Part shown: positions 8,460 to 16,822 of the stretch, one piece after another
Layout of the letters: each line of letters starts with the position of its first letter
Position numbering within the stretch: the first letter of the stretch is position 1
Source: Deltaproteobacteria bacterium
Lineage (GTDB): Bacteria; Desulfobacterota; Syntrophorhabdia; Syntrophorhabdales; Syntrophorhabdaceae
Direction of reading: 5' to 3'
Assembly (NCBI GenBank): GCA_022711595.1
Contig: JAKLET010000007.1
Coordinates: 1-64,000 of the forward strand
Length of the DNA: 64,000 nucleotides
Translations under genes and position numbers: made by a program
The notes under the pieces: model-generated
The model's database searches: none
The model's input: only the letters and a program-made list of their open reading frames with translations
What the model was told of the DNA's origin: nothing

Positions 8460-9971
8460 ATGAAAAACAGATGGACACTTAACGCGATCTTTTTAGGTGT
8501 GATGGTCGTCAGCCTTGTTATACCCTGTTTGGCTCAGGTACCCAAAATGAAGATGACAACAACTTTACCGCCGGGCATCGCCACTCCGGACAAAGTGGAG
8601 ACCCGCCTCGGGACGTTGAATTTCTTCGACGGTTTTCCCGACAAGGCAACGGTTGATAAATTATACGACAATCTCGATTTCCAGCGGGCGGTACAGGCCT
8701 ATCTGCTGGCAATACCTGCCGTCAGCCAGGCTGCGAACCGTAACGAGATCCTCAAACTGGGACCGGCGAACACGACGGTGCCGATCTTCGAGAACAGGAT
8801 GGATTCAAAGTCGACCTTCCTGACCCCGAACACCCAGACCCCCTATAGCTGGATGTGGCTCGACCTGCGCGGAGGTCCGCTGGTACTTGAAGCCCCGCCG
8901 AAGGTGTTGGGCACCCTCAATGACATGTGGTACCGATGGGTGGCAGATATCGGGTTCACAGGGCCTGACAAGGGTGCGGGCGGTAAGTTCCTGATCCTGC
9001 CCCCGGCTTACAAGGGCGAGGTCCCTCCCGGTTATTTCGTTGTGAGGTCACCTACATACAGCCTTTGGGCCCCCTGGCGCAGTTTCGTCGTAAACGGGGA
9101 TCCGAAGCCTGGTGTTGATCTGGTAAAGAATCACACCCGGGTATATCGCCTTTCCGAAGCCTCGAATCCACCGTCCATGAAATTCGTGAACGTATCCGGC
9201 AAGGCATTCTCTACCGTTGCGCCTGGAGATTATGCATTCTGGGAACTCCTCAACCAGGTTGTCCAGGAGGAGCCGAGTGAATCCATCGACCCCATCCGGC
9301 TCGGTTTTTTTGCATCCATAGGCATAGAGAAAGGCAAACCATTCGAGCCCGATGCACGCATGAAGAAGGTTCTCGCCGAGGCCGCCTCGGTAGGCGATGC
9401 AACAGCCCGAGCTATCGCCTTTAGAACGCGGCAGAAGGAAGCATTCTACTATCCGGGGAGTTTTTGGCAATTACCGTTCATCGGGGGTTACAAGTTCCAG
9501 ACCCAGCCGGGCGTCCTTAACATGGACGCATACATCTACTATTACTTCATGGCGACCGGCGTGACCCCGGCCATGGAGGAAAAGATGGTGGGCCAGGGCT
9601 CTCAGTATGCGTGGACAGCCAAAGATGCAAACGGCGCTCCCCTTAACGGCAGCAAAACATACAAACTGCATCTGCCCTCCAATATACCCGTCAAGAACTT
9701 CTGGTCAGTGATCGTATACGATAACCAGGCACGTTCAATGGTCCAGACAGACCAGCAGTTCCCGAGCATGGGGAGTCAGGACAAGGACCTTGTCGTCAAT
9801 AAGGACGGGTCTGTGGACATCTACTTCGGAACCAAGAAACCTGCAGGGAAGGTCAATTGGATCCAGACCGTTCCCGGCAAGGGCTGGAATACCATCCTGC
9901 GCCTTTACAGCCCTCTCGAACCGTGGTTCAACAAGACCTGGCGGCCGGGCGAGATCGAAGAAGTAAAATAA
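8460..9971 (+). CDS. Exported DUF1254/DUF1214 protein
   Basis: A 503-residue protein with a signal peptide (hydrophobic 8-25, likely cleaved after CLAQ). The N-terminal half matches DUF1254 (AVQAYLLAIPAVS, TPNTQTPYSWMWLDLR) and the C-terminal part matches DUF1214 (SKTYKLHLPSNIPVKNFWSVIVYD, then GWNTILRLYSPLEPWF). The pair normally occurs together in one polypeptide. The biochemical role is unknown. ATG 8460 follows AAAGGAG at 8445-8451. It lies between the FAH remnant and a lipoprotein gene on the same strand, and probably belongs to the sulfatase transcript. Confidence 0.88.
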   Translation: MKNRWTLNAIFLGVMVVSLVIPCLAQVPKMKMTTTLPPGIATPDKVETRLGTLNFFDGFPDKATVDKLYDNLDFQRAVQAYLLAIPAVSQAANRNEILKLGPANTTVPIFENRMDSKSTFLTPNTQTPYSWMWLDLRGGPLVLEAPPKVLGTLNDMWYRWVADIGFTGPDKGAGGKFLILPPAYKGEVPPGYFVVRSPTYSLWAPWRSFVVNGDPKPGVDLVKNHTRVYRLSEASNPPSMKFVNVSGKAFSTVAPGDYAFWELLNQVVQEEPSESIDPIRLGFFASIGIEKGKPFEPDARMKKVLAEAASVGDATARAIAFRTRQKEAFYYPGSFWQLPFIGGYKFQTQPGVLNMDAYIYYYFMATGVTPAMEEKMVGQGSQYAWTAKDANGAPLNGSKTYKLHLPSNIPVKNFWSVIVYDNQARSMVQTDQQFPSMGSQDKDLVVNKDGSVDIYFGTKKPAGKVNWIQTVPGKGWNTILRLYSPLEPWFNKTWRPGEIEEVK

Positions 9972-10028
9972 AATGATTTCCTTTCCCGTTGAATCGAAAC
10001 TAAAGCAAACAGGAGGAGAAGGCCGGCC

Positions 10029-11129
10029 ATGAAAGAACGCAAAGGACTTCTCTGGATATTCCTGGGGATTATGGGTTTTCTTTTTGCGGGTTGCGCCTCA
10101 ATCGGACCGGATTCAGTGGTTCGTGACCGGTCTGCCTATGTGGCTACGATCTCAGATTCCTGGGAGAGTCAGATGCTCCTCAACCTTGTGAAGTTGCGGT
10201 ACGGGCATGCACCGGTTTTTCTGGATGTTGCCTCCGTGATCACCCAGTATGCATTACAGACGCAGGCGAACGTCGGGGCTTCTTTTCAATCGCCGCTTAC
10301 CAACCGTTTTACCGGTGACGCCTTTGCAAATACTCTCTCCCTGGGAAGTTCGGGATCGTACACCGACCGCCCGACCATTACCTACAATCCTCTCATGGGA
10401 GAAAAATTTGCCCGGAGCCTCATGTCCCCGATACCACCCGCGGCCATCCTCAACCTCATCCAGACCGGCTATCGGGTCGATTTGCTGCTCCGGCTCTGTG
10501 TGCAATCCGTAAATGGCATTCAAAACAGTTTTGGTGGTCCGGCGAACATGCATGACTCAGACCCGGAGTTTCATCCCCTGATCGAAAAGATGAGAAGATT
10601 ACAGGCGACCGGGGATATCGGGATAAAGATCCAGAAGACAAAGGAAAAAGAAATGCTTCGGATCATTCTTAGCTGGAGGGCGAACAAGGCATTCGATCCG
10701 GACAAAACAGATATCCTCAAACTGCTGGGCCTTGACCCGAATACTAATGAATTCAGCGTAGTTTACGGCGCTGTCCCGTCGGGCAACAAGGAAATAGCCA
10801 TCTTGAGCCGTTCAATACTGCAGATAATGCTCGACCTTACCGCTGCCGTAGAAGTCCCTGAGGAGCACGTGGTCGACAAACGTGTCGCGCCCACCTTTCG
10901 GGCGAAGGCCCCTGACGGCAGTCCCATTGCGCCCCTTGTAAAGGTTCATTGTTCTTTGAGAAGGCCCGATGACGCATTCGTTGCCGTTCCTTTCCGCAAT
11001 CACTGGTTCTGGATTGACGACAAGGATGTCTCGTCCAAGAATATATTCTCCTTTCTCATGTTCATCTTCACGCTTACCGAGACCGGGGGAAAAGAAGGGG
11101 TTCCTATCGTGACGATTCCCGCAGGGTAA
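10029..11129 (+). CDS. Outer-membrane or periplasmic lipoprotein, unknown function
   Basis: A 366-residue protein with a lipoprotein signal: basic N-terminus, hydrophobic residues 7-20 and lipobox FAGC with Cys22. After the lipid anchor come WESQMLLNLVKLRYGHAPVFLDVASV and a Ser/Thr/Gly-rich stretch (about 85-120), then a mixed alpha/beta region. I do not recognise a named domain. A strong AGGAGG site precedes the ATG. It is 57 bp downstream of the DUF1254 gene and shares its strand. Confidence 0.8.
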   Translation: MKERKGLLWIFLGIMGFLFAGCASIGPDSVVRDRSAYVATISDSWESQMLLNLVKLRYGHAPVFLDVASVITQYALQTQANVGASFQSPLTNRFTGDAFANTLSLGSSGSYTDRPTITYNPLMGEKFARSLMSPIPPAAILNLIQTGYRVDLLLRLCVQSVNGIQNSFGGPANMHDSDPEFHPLIEKMRRLQATGDIGIKIQKTKEKEMLRIILSWRANKAFDPDKTDILKLLGLDPNTNEFSVVYGAVPSGNKEIAILSRSILQIMLDLTAAVEVPEEHVVDKRVAPTFRAKAPDGSPIAPLVKVHCSLRRPDDAFVAVPFRNHWFWIDDKDVSSKNIFSFLMFIFTLTETGGKEGVPIVTIPAG

Positions 11130-11178
11130 ATGAAGAAGAGCTCAATGGAAAGCGGACAAATAACAAGGAAGTGCATAT

Positions 11179-11640
11179 AAAGAAAGCCCTGCGGCTGGCA
11201 TCCATGTCGTGGCAAAACCGACGGGCTCCCTGTGCAATCTCAATTGCGAGTACTGTTTTTATCTTGAGAAGCAGGCCCTCTTTGAAAGCGGGGAACAACA
11301 CGGCATGACCGATGATGTGCTTCGTGCCTTTATTGGCGGATACATCTCATCCCAGCCGACGCCGGTCGTCGAGCGCTCAGCCAACACATTAAGCGCACAG
11401 CAGAACCTTCGTCTTGCCGGGCCTGCCGACTTGAAAAGCGCGGAAGAGCACATTGACGTCACCCCCTGGCCGGTCTTGTCCGAGGAATACGGAGATTTTC
11501 TCATCGCGATCTGCGAAGAATGGGTACGTAATGACGTGACGGGTTTTCGTGATGAACTTTGAATGGGCGCTCAATGCCTGGATCGGCAATCCCTCCCCCG
11601 TTTGTGTCCATGCAGTTCAGTGCGGGCGCTCAACAGTGAC
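11179..11640 (+). pseudogene. Anaerobic sulfatase maturase (anSME), degraded remnant
   Basis: The frame around 11209 reads HVVAKPTGSLCNLNCEYCFYLEK, the radical SAM CxxxCxxC start of anSME enzymes that make formylglycine in sulfatases. After FIGGYISSQPTPVV it jumps directly to ERSANTLSAQQN...DVTPWPVLSEEYGDFL, so roughly 120-150 residues of the catalytic barrel are deleted in frame. A one-base frameshift near 11530-11540 then moves the match (RVFVMNFEWALNAWIGNPSP, later CVHAVQCGRS) into another frame, after which it ends. The C-terminal cluster-binding half is lost. This enzyme cannot work, although its presumed substrate, a Ser-type sulfatase, is intact nearby. Confidence 0.9.
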
Positions 11641-11732
11641 ATATCGTCCGGGAGCTTTCTTGCCAACAAGACTCTTTGGTGCGGATCCGGTAAATGGCTT
11701 AGAAAGAAGATCACAATCTGAGGAGGATGATC

Positions 11733-12518
11733 ATGAGACCTAGCGGAAAAATTGTGAACCTGTTTTACCTGGCGACTGTCCTTGCCATCGCCATGGTAAC
11801 GAGCCTGCCTGCCGACGGCCGGGCTCAATCTGCCGTGATCGAGCCAAAGGCCGACCAGCTGCTGCGGAAGATGAGCGACTACATGGGTGGCCTGCAGCAA
11901 TTCAGCGTTCAGACCGAGAATACACTTGAAGTAGTTCTTGGATCAGGTGAAAAGATCCAGTTCGACAACCCGGCGAACCTTTCGATACGGCGCCCCAACA
12001 AACTGCGCGCTCAAAGGAAAGGCGATATTGTCAATCAGGAGTTTTACTATGACGGTAAGACCCTTACGCTCTACAATCCTGATCAAAGATATTACGCCAC
12101 AGTCAATGCTCCTCCGACAATAGACGAAACAATTGATTTCGCAAGGACGGTCCTGGGTGTGTTTGCCCCGGGCGGTGACCTCATCTACAAAAATTCATAC
12201 GATATCCTCACTGAAGATGTCATAACCGGTTCATACGTCGGCATGAGCCTGGTTTGGGGCATCAAGTGCCATCATCTGGCGTTTCGCGGCAATACCGTTG
12301 ACTGGCAGATATGGATCGAAGACGGCAAAAGGCCTTTACCCAAGAAATTTATTGTAACGACAAAGTGGATGACGGGGGCGCCGCAATTCTCGATGACCCT
12401 AAAGGGCTGGAATTTATCACCTAACCTTACGGAAGATATGTTCGCTTTTACGGCACCGAAAGGTGCCCAGAAGATCGATTTTATAAATCTCACAAGCGGC
12501 GGCATGTCCCTGCGTTGA
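11733..12518 (+). CDS. DUF2092 family periplasmic protein, copy 1
   Basis: A 261-residue protein with a signal peptide (cleavage near GRAQ). The body matches DUF2092: LLRKMSDYMGGLQQFSVQTE, RRPNKLRAQRKGD, FYYDGKTLTLYNPDQRYYA, DWQIWIEDGKRPLPKKFIVT. The fold resembles LolA-like lipoprotein carriers, but the function is unknown. ATG 11733 is chosen over ATG 11727 because AGGAGG ends at 11726, which leaves proper spacing only for 11733. A small GAPATP-motif protein follows at 21 bp. The two-gene unit is repeated immediately downstream. Confidence 0.85.
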   Translation: MRPSGKIVNLFYLATVLAIAMVTSLPADGRAQSAVIEPKADQLLRKMSDYMGGLQQFSVQTENTLEVVLGSGEKIQFDNPANLSIRRPNKLRAQRKGDIVNQEFYYDGKTLTLYNPDQRYYATVNAPPTIDETIDFARTVLGVFAPGGDLIYKNSYDILTEDVITGSYVGMSLVWGIKCHHLAFRGNTVDWQIWIEDGKRPLPKKFIVTTKWMTGAPQFSMTLKGWNLSPNLTEDMFAFTAPKGAQKIDFINLTSGGMSLR

Positions 12519-12539
12519 AATACCGAAAGGAGAAGGTCC

Positions 12540-12977
12540 ATGAAAAAGCTTTTCGCAGTGTCCATACTTGCCATTTTGCTGTCACTGGTGTTCAGTCCGG
12601 AACTGATCCGGCAGTCTTCGCCAAAATTTAGTTTTGTGGGGGAGGCAGAGGCGATCGTGGGTGCCCCTGCTACGCCTGCCAGTGTTGCCGGCGTGGCGCG
12701 GCGCACGACGCGCAGGGCGGTCGCGGTAACAGGTGCGGCAGCCATTGCTTACCAGGCAACGCCTCCGCCCCAGGTCGTTGTCGTAAATCCCCCGCCTTCT
12801 GCCGCGGTGCCAGCCTCTGTGGTCCCGATCGGAACGGTGACGCCGGTATTGCCCCGTGATTGCAGCACGATCACCGTAAATGGTGTTAATTATTCCAACT
12901 GCAATGGTGTTTTCTATAAAGCGGCCTTCCAGGGCAACGATCTGGTCTACGTCGTGGTAGAAAAACCTTTTAAGTGA
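12540..12977 (+). CDS. Small exported GAPATP-motif protein, copy 1
   Basis: A 145-residue protein with an N-terminal hydrophobic export signal, then AEAIVGAPATPASVAGVARR, then a Pro/Val-rich stretch (VVVVNPPPSA). The C-terminal domain has two cysteines in CSTITVNGVNYSNCNGVFYK followed by LVYVVVEKP. The last part resembles DUF6515-type short domains, an uncertain match. The GAPATPxSxAGVARR motif recurs in the small protein at 13906, also right after a DUF2092 gene. The function is unknown; it probably sits in the periplasm or membrane. Confidence 0.75.
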   Translation: MKKLFAVSILAILLSLVFSPELIRQSSPKFSFVGEAEAIVGAPATPASVAGVARRTTRRAVAVTGAAAIAYQATPPPQVVVVNPPPSAAVPASVVPIGTVTPVLPRDCSTITVNGVNYSNCNGVFYKAAFQGNDLVYVVVEKPFK

Positions 12978-13096
12978 GGCGCGTTGATGGAGGAAGGTAC
13001 AGACAGACTGTCCTCTGGTAAATTTAAGTGCCTGTTGGAAAGGCAGATTTTGTGCGGCTGACAAACAGCGGGGCCATTAGAAAGGGAGGGATCGAT

Positions 13097-13891
13097 ATGA
13101 TGAAAATGAATACCGGAACAAGCATCAATAGACGAAGCAGCGTGTTGCCAATATGCATGTTTATCATTGCTGCGGCAATTGTCATGTCGCGGCCATACGC
13201 TGCTCATGGGGGCGACGCAAAGTCCGTACTCAAGGCCATGTCGGACTACATCAACAGCCAAAAGACCATCGAGATCACTTTCGACAGCGATATCGAGGTG
13301 ATCACACCGCAATTGGAAAAAATTCAATTCACAAATTCCGGCGACATCCTCATGAGCCGCCCGAACAAGCTGCGAGCGCACCGTGTTGGAGGATATGCGG
13401 ATGTTGCGCTCTTTTTTGACGGCAAAACTGTCTCCGTCTACGGGAAACATATCAACCGTTACGCTCAGTTCGATTCCCCGGGCACCATAGACCAGCTGAT
13501 CGGGGCCTTAAGGGAGGGTCACGGCGTCGCGCTGCCTGGCGCCGACCTACTGCTGTCGAACTCGTATGATATTCTTGTGGCCGGGGTCAGGGAAGCCAGG
13601 TATATCGGCCGCGGCGTTATAGGCGGGCGGGAATGCGAACATCTCGCTTTCCGTAATTTCGATACTGACTGGCAGCTCTGGGTCGAGGTGGGCAAAAACC
13701 CCGTTCCCCGTAAACTGGTTATCACCAGCAAGACACTGAACAGCGCACCACAATATACGCTGCGCATCAAGAGTTGGAAAACCGGTGTTGAGCCTGTGCA
13801 GAGCGCATTTGTCTTTACTCCGCCGGCCAAAGCTGAGAAACTTGGTCCCGATGCCCTCATAGATCTGGACGAACTGCCGCAAAGCAAATAG
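13097..13891 (+). CDS. DUF2092 family periplasmic protein, copy 2
   Basis: A 264-residue paralogue of the protein at 11733, sharing LKAMSDYI, MSRPNKLRAHRVGG, FFDGKTVSVYGKHINRYA, DWQLWVEVGKNPVPRKLVIT and SAPQYTLRIKSW. It has a hydrophobic export signal at about residues 17-34. Start ATG 13097 (or 13100) follows AAAGGGAGGG at 13081-13090; an upstream in-frame start at 13028 lacks a ribosome site. The sequence is clearly diverged from copy 1, so the duplication is not recent. It is followed at 14 bp by the second GAPATP protein. Confidence 0.85.
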   Translation: MMKMNTGTSINRRSSVLPICMFIIAAAIVMSRPYAAHGGDAKSVLKAMSDYINSQKTIEITFDSDIEVITPQLEKIQFTNSGDILMSRPNKLRAHRVGGYADVALFFDGKTVSVYGKHINRYAQFDSPGTIDQLIGALREGHGVALPGADLLLSNSYDILVAGVREARYIGRGVIGGRECEHLAFRNFDTDWQLWVEVGKNPVPRKLVITSKTLNSAPQYTLRIKSWKTGVEPVQSAFVFTPPAKAEKLGPDALIDLDELPQSK

Positions 13892-13905
13892 TAAGGAGGA
13901 TACCG

Positions 13906-14217
13906 ATGAGACACATTATTGCCAAATGTATGATCATAATTGGCCTGGCGGCGGCCGGGTTGATCTGGAACGGCCAGATCTGGCCGGCATCGAGTGGGGG
14001 CGCGGTGAACACCGCCGAAGCCGTCATCGGCGCGCCGGCCACACCGGTCAGCTACGCGGGTGTGGCCCGACGCTCAACTGTTGGCGCCGGAGCACCGGGA
14101 GTGGGTGTTGCACCGGGAGTGGGTGTAGGCGCACCTGGAGTGGGGGTAGGTGCACCTGGTCCGGGAGTTGCACCGGTGAACCGGGGCGGACCCGTTAACA
14201 GGGTCGGAGTACGCTGA
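13906..14217 (+). CDS. Small exported GAPATP-motif protein with Gly/Val/Pro repeats, copy 2
   Basis: A 103-residue protein with a hydrophobic N-terminus (MIIIGLAAAGLIW), then AEAVIGAPATPVSYAGVARR, the same motif as in the protein at 12540. The rest consists of imperfect repeats of GAPGVGV/APGVGV ending GGPVNRVGVR. It lacks the C-terminal two-cysteine domain of copy 1, so the two small proteins share only the motif. The collagen-like tail may be extended and surface exposed; that is an inference. AAGGAGG lies upstream of ATG 13906. Confidence 0.7.
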   Translation: MRHIIAKCMIIIGLAAAGLIWNGQIWPASSGGAVNTAEAVIGAPATPVSYAGVARRSTVGAGAPGVGVAPGVGVGAPGVGVGAPGPGVAPVNRGGPVNRVGVR

Positions 14218-14279
14218 ATACATGATTGTTCAGAATTCCCGGGAATATGTATAAAACCTATTCGATCATAAGGATCTCT

Positions 14280-14684
14280 ATGAAGAAGAGAGCTTTTGCA
14301 TTGCCCGCCATCGCTGGATTGTTGATCCTGTGCTTCCTTATAGCATCCCCGGGCCACGCGGCGAGGACCGATGACCTTCACGGTTTGGAAGGACGATGGG
14401 TCCGGCCCGATGGCGGATATGTCCTCGAATTGCGCGATATCAGGAAAAACGGGAACCTGAAAGCCGCCTACTTTAACCCGAAGCCCATCAATGTCGCCAG
14501 GGCCAGGGCCGAGATCAGGAACGGGAAAATAACCCTTCTTGTTGAGCTTCGCGATGTTAATTACCCGGGTTCCCTGTACAGATTAAAGTATGATCCTGCG
14601 GCCGACACCCTGAAAGGAACCTATTTCCAGGCCGTAGAGAAACAAAAGTTTCATATAGAGTTTTTCAGGATGAATGCGAAGTGA
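14280..14684 (+). CDS. Small exported protein of unknown function
   Basis: A 134-residue protein with a signal peptide (hydrophobic residues 7-22, likely cut after GHAA). The mature part begins LHGLEGRWVRPDGGYVLELRDI and continues in alternating beta-strand style to the end, which suggests a small lipocalin-like or beta-sandwich fold. ATG 14280 lies behind AAGGA; an in-frame ATG at 14226 would bury the signal peptide. It lies between the DUF2092 modules and the MBL gene on the same strand. I do not recognise a family. Confidence 0.7.
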   Translation: MKKRAFALPAIAGLLILCFLIASPGHAARTDDLHGLEGRWVRPDGGYVLELRDIRKNGNLKAAYFNPKPINVARARAEIRNGKITLLVELRDVNYPGSLYRLKYDPAADTLKGTYFQAVEKQKFHIEFFRMNAK

Positions 14685-14808
14685 TCATCATGTATTTGCA
14701 CGAAGCGGCTGGAGTGATGAACGGTCCCGACACCGGGACCGAAAGGTAAAGAAGACGCCTGCAGCCCGAATGGCACGATAAACGAAAGCGATCCGGCGAG
14801 GTGAATGC

Positions 14809-15027
14809 ATGAAAAAAACGAAGGCAATATTACTGATCTTGTTCATGTTGTTTGTGGCCGCAGTTCCACGGGCGCATGGCCAGACTGCACAGTCGCCGCA
14901 GAACCCGCCGGAAAATGTATTGAAGTTCAAAACTGCCGGTTTTCAAACATCCCACCATATCAATATATTAGCTGTATTATCAATATGTTATGCGGAATTT
15001 AGATGTTTGGATTATGTTGGATTCTGA
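14809..15027 (+). CDS. Short exported ORF, possible fragment
   Basis: A 72-residue frame starting ATG 14809 with a clear signal peptide (KKTKAILLILFMLFVAAVPRAHG) and a short QTAQSPQNPPENVLKF segment. After about residue 45 the sequence loses protein-like character (HHINILAVLSICYAEF). It looks like the 5' end of a larger secreted protein gene whose remainder has been lost. I cannot name the family. Confidence 0.45.
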   Translation: MKKTKAILLILFMLFVAAVPRAHGQTAQSPQNPPENVLKFKTAGFQTSHHINILAVLSICYAEFRCLDYVGF

Positions 15028-15432
15028 GAGGTATTTGAGGGGTCATTAGTTACAAAATAGTTACAATTGGAACGTAAAAAAAAGAAGCTTCTAGAAGTGC
15101 ATTTCCTTTCCCGATTCTGCGGTAAGGAATTCATTATCTCCAACGTCTCGCCAATCGAATTGAAGAATTCCATCGGCGATGCCCGCCATAAGGCAATTAC
15201 CATGTTATCAAAGTCCGATAGACAAATTAACCTCTTTCGTGTACGGTTGTGATAAAGGGAAAAAGTGAACAATCCGGAAGAACTGGCTTATATCGGCACG
15301 AGACAGAGCATCATCTGTGTCATCGATAATTGTGTCATGCAGGGTTTTGGGCTTGCTTACGGCAGGTATGCTTCGTTATGAAGGAATGTGATCGGCGAAG
15401 TGGATCGTTTTTTTGAGGAGGTCTATATAACC
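15028..15432 (+). other. Gap with gene debris upstream of the MBL gene
   Basis: This stretch has no convincing gene. It has a 62-codon frame (15067-15252) of unusual composition without a ribosome site. It also has a 38-codon frame from GTG 15265 to 15381, reading EELAYIGTRQSIICVIDN and VMQGFGLAYGRYASL, which looks protein-like but short. Both may be remnants. The lower GC of 15028-15250 differs from the neighbours. Confidence 0.4.
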
Positions 15433-16674
15433 ATGAAAAATTCTATATGTATCTTAATTGCAGTGCTGGTTTTTCTCTGCATGGTGACTGCAGATGTCTC
15501 TGCCGGTAAAACGAAAGCGGCTGCCGAAAAAAAGCTCACACAGATTGACGAATCGACGAAACTCGCGTATGAAGGGGGGACCTTACCTCTCACGACTACA
15601 CCCGTAGTGGGAAAGCCTGACCGCAAATATAATCCAGTTTTCAAGCCGGGAACCGAACCGCTTGACCCGGATGAGATCAGGGTTACCATTCTCGGCAGCG
15701 GCGACCCTTTCGTGAAACGAAGCCAATCATCGGCATCGGTACTTATCGAGGTAGGGAACAAGGAGCGCGATTTTTTCTTTTTCGATCTCGGTTCAGGTGC
15801 CCTGGCAAATTTCAATGGCCTGAAAATTCCGGTGACTTCAACCACAAAGGTTTTCCTCACCCACCTGCATGCGGACCATGTCGGCGACATGCCGACCCTG
15901 GTATGGAGTCTCGCCAAGAGCGGAAGACGGGACCCGGTGGAGGTCTTTGGACCCGCCGGTGAAACGCAGAAGCTTGGGACTTCTTCCTACATCCAGCATC
16001 TGCAGGCGGCCCATGCCTGGGACACAGAGTCCATGAGCGGTCATCCCGGACAATCCGGTGCCCGCGCAATAGCTATCGAAGTACCCTATGATAAGCCGGC
16101 AAAGATCTACGATCGTAATGGTGTCACAATATCATCTTTCCCGGTCATTCATATCATGAGCGGCGCTGTCGGTTATCGTCTTGATTACAACGGAAGCAGC
16201 GTGGTGTTTACGGGCGATACACGCCCGTCCAAGACTACGTTGGAGGCATGCAAGGGGGGCGTGGATCTCCTTATACACGAGACCTTTCCCTCGCCGAAAG
16301 TGTTTGCGAAAAAGGCGAGCATCCCGGATGAACAAGCCGAGCTGGTTGTGAATGATACGCATACGAGCCCAATCGCTGTCGGTAAGGTATTCAGGAAAGC
16401 AGAGGCTCGCATGTCAGTAATGTGGCACCTGGTTGTTGACCATGAAACAGTGGGACCGGCATACAAGGAGATGCGCAGCCAGTATAATGGTCCGACAACT
16501 ATTGCACAGGACCTCACCGTTTTCAATATTACGCGAGGTGGAGTAGTGGTCCGGCAGGCAATAATAGACCCTGTTGCCTGGCCCGTGATAGGAAAATCCA
16601 ATATAACCGGGCCGCCCCTGGCAAAGCCGCTCAATCCGCCCGGTTGGTGGGCTGGCGCTCTTTTCACGGAATAA
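15433..16674 (+). CDS. Exported MBL-fold metallo-hydrolase (GntH-like / RNase Z-like)
   Basis: A 413-residue protein with an N-terminal signal peptide. The metallo-beta-lactamase fold shows VTILGSGDPFVKRSQSSAS, the metal motif THLHADHVGD (His144, His146, Asp148, His149), FTGDTRPS, IHETF, and a late WHLVVDH histidine. The RSQ-S-AS start and the spacing resemble the exported MBL family annotated as GntH-like in guanitoxin clusters. No other guanitoxin genes are present, so that name is only a family label. The substrate is unknown. ATG 15433 is chosen, with GAGGAGG at 15415-15421; an in-frame GTG at 15388 is less likely. Confidence 0.85.
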   Translation: MKNSICILIAVLVFLCMVTADVSAGKTKAAAEKKLTQIDESTKLAYEGGTLPLTTTPVVGKPDRKYNPVFKPGTEPLDPDEIRVTILGSGDPFVKRSQSSASVLIEVGNKERDFFFFDLGSGALANFNGLKIPVTSTTKVFLTHLHADHVGDMPTLVWSLAKSGRRDPVEVFGPAGETQKLGTSSYIQHLQAAHAWDTESMSGHPGQSGARAIAIEVPYDKPAKIYDRNGVTISSFPVIHIMSGAVGYRLDYNGSSVVFTGDTRPSKTTLEACKGGVDLLIHETFPSPKVFAKKASIPDEQAELVVNDTHTSPIAVGKVFRKAEARMSVMWHLVVDHETVGPAYKEMRSQYNGPTTIAQDLTVFNITRGGVVVRQAIIDPVAWPVIGKSNITGPPLAKPLNPPGWWAGALFTE

Positions 16675-16822
16675 TACGAGGATGTTGTTAGGTTGTCGCG
16701 TCCTTTAAACAAGGGCCAAGAATCGGTAAGAGCTGGAAAGCAAGAGTATAGCAGTTGCAGACCATTTAGGAAAATTGAATGATGAGCAGAAATAGGATAC
16801 ATACAAAATACGGGAGAAGATT

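Noticed and set aside
15067..15252. 62-codon plus-strand frame
   Set aside because: No ribosome site, odd Lys-rich start and no recognisable segment; treated as debris in the gap entry.
15433..16674. Guanitoxin biosynthesis cluster based on the GntH-like MBL protein
   Set aside because: No other guanitoxin enzymes are present; only the fold family is shared.
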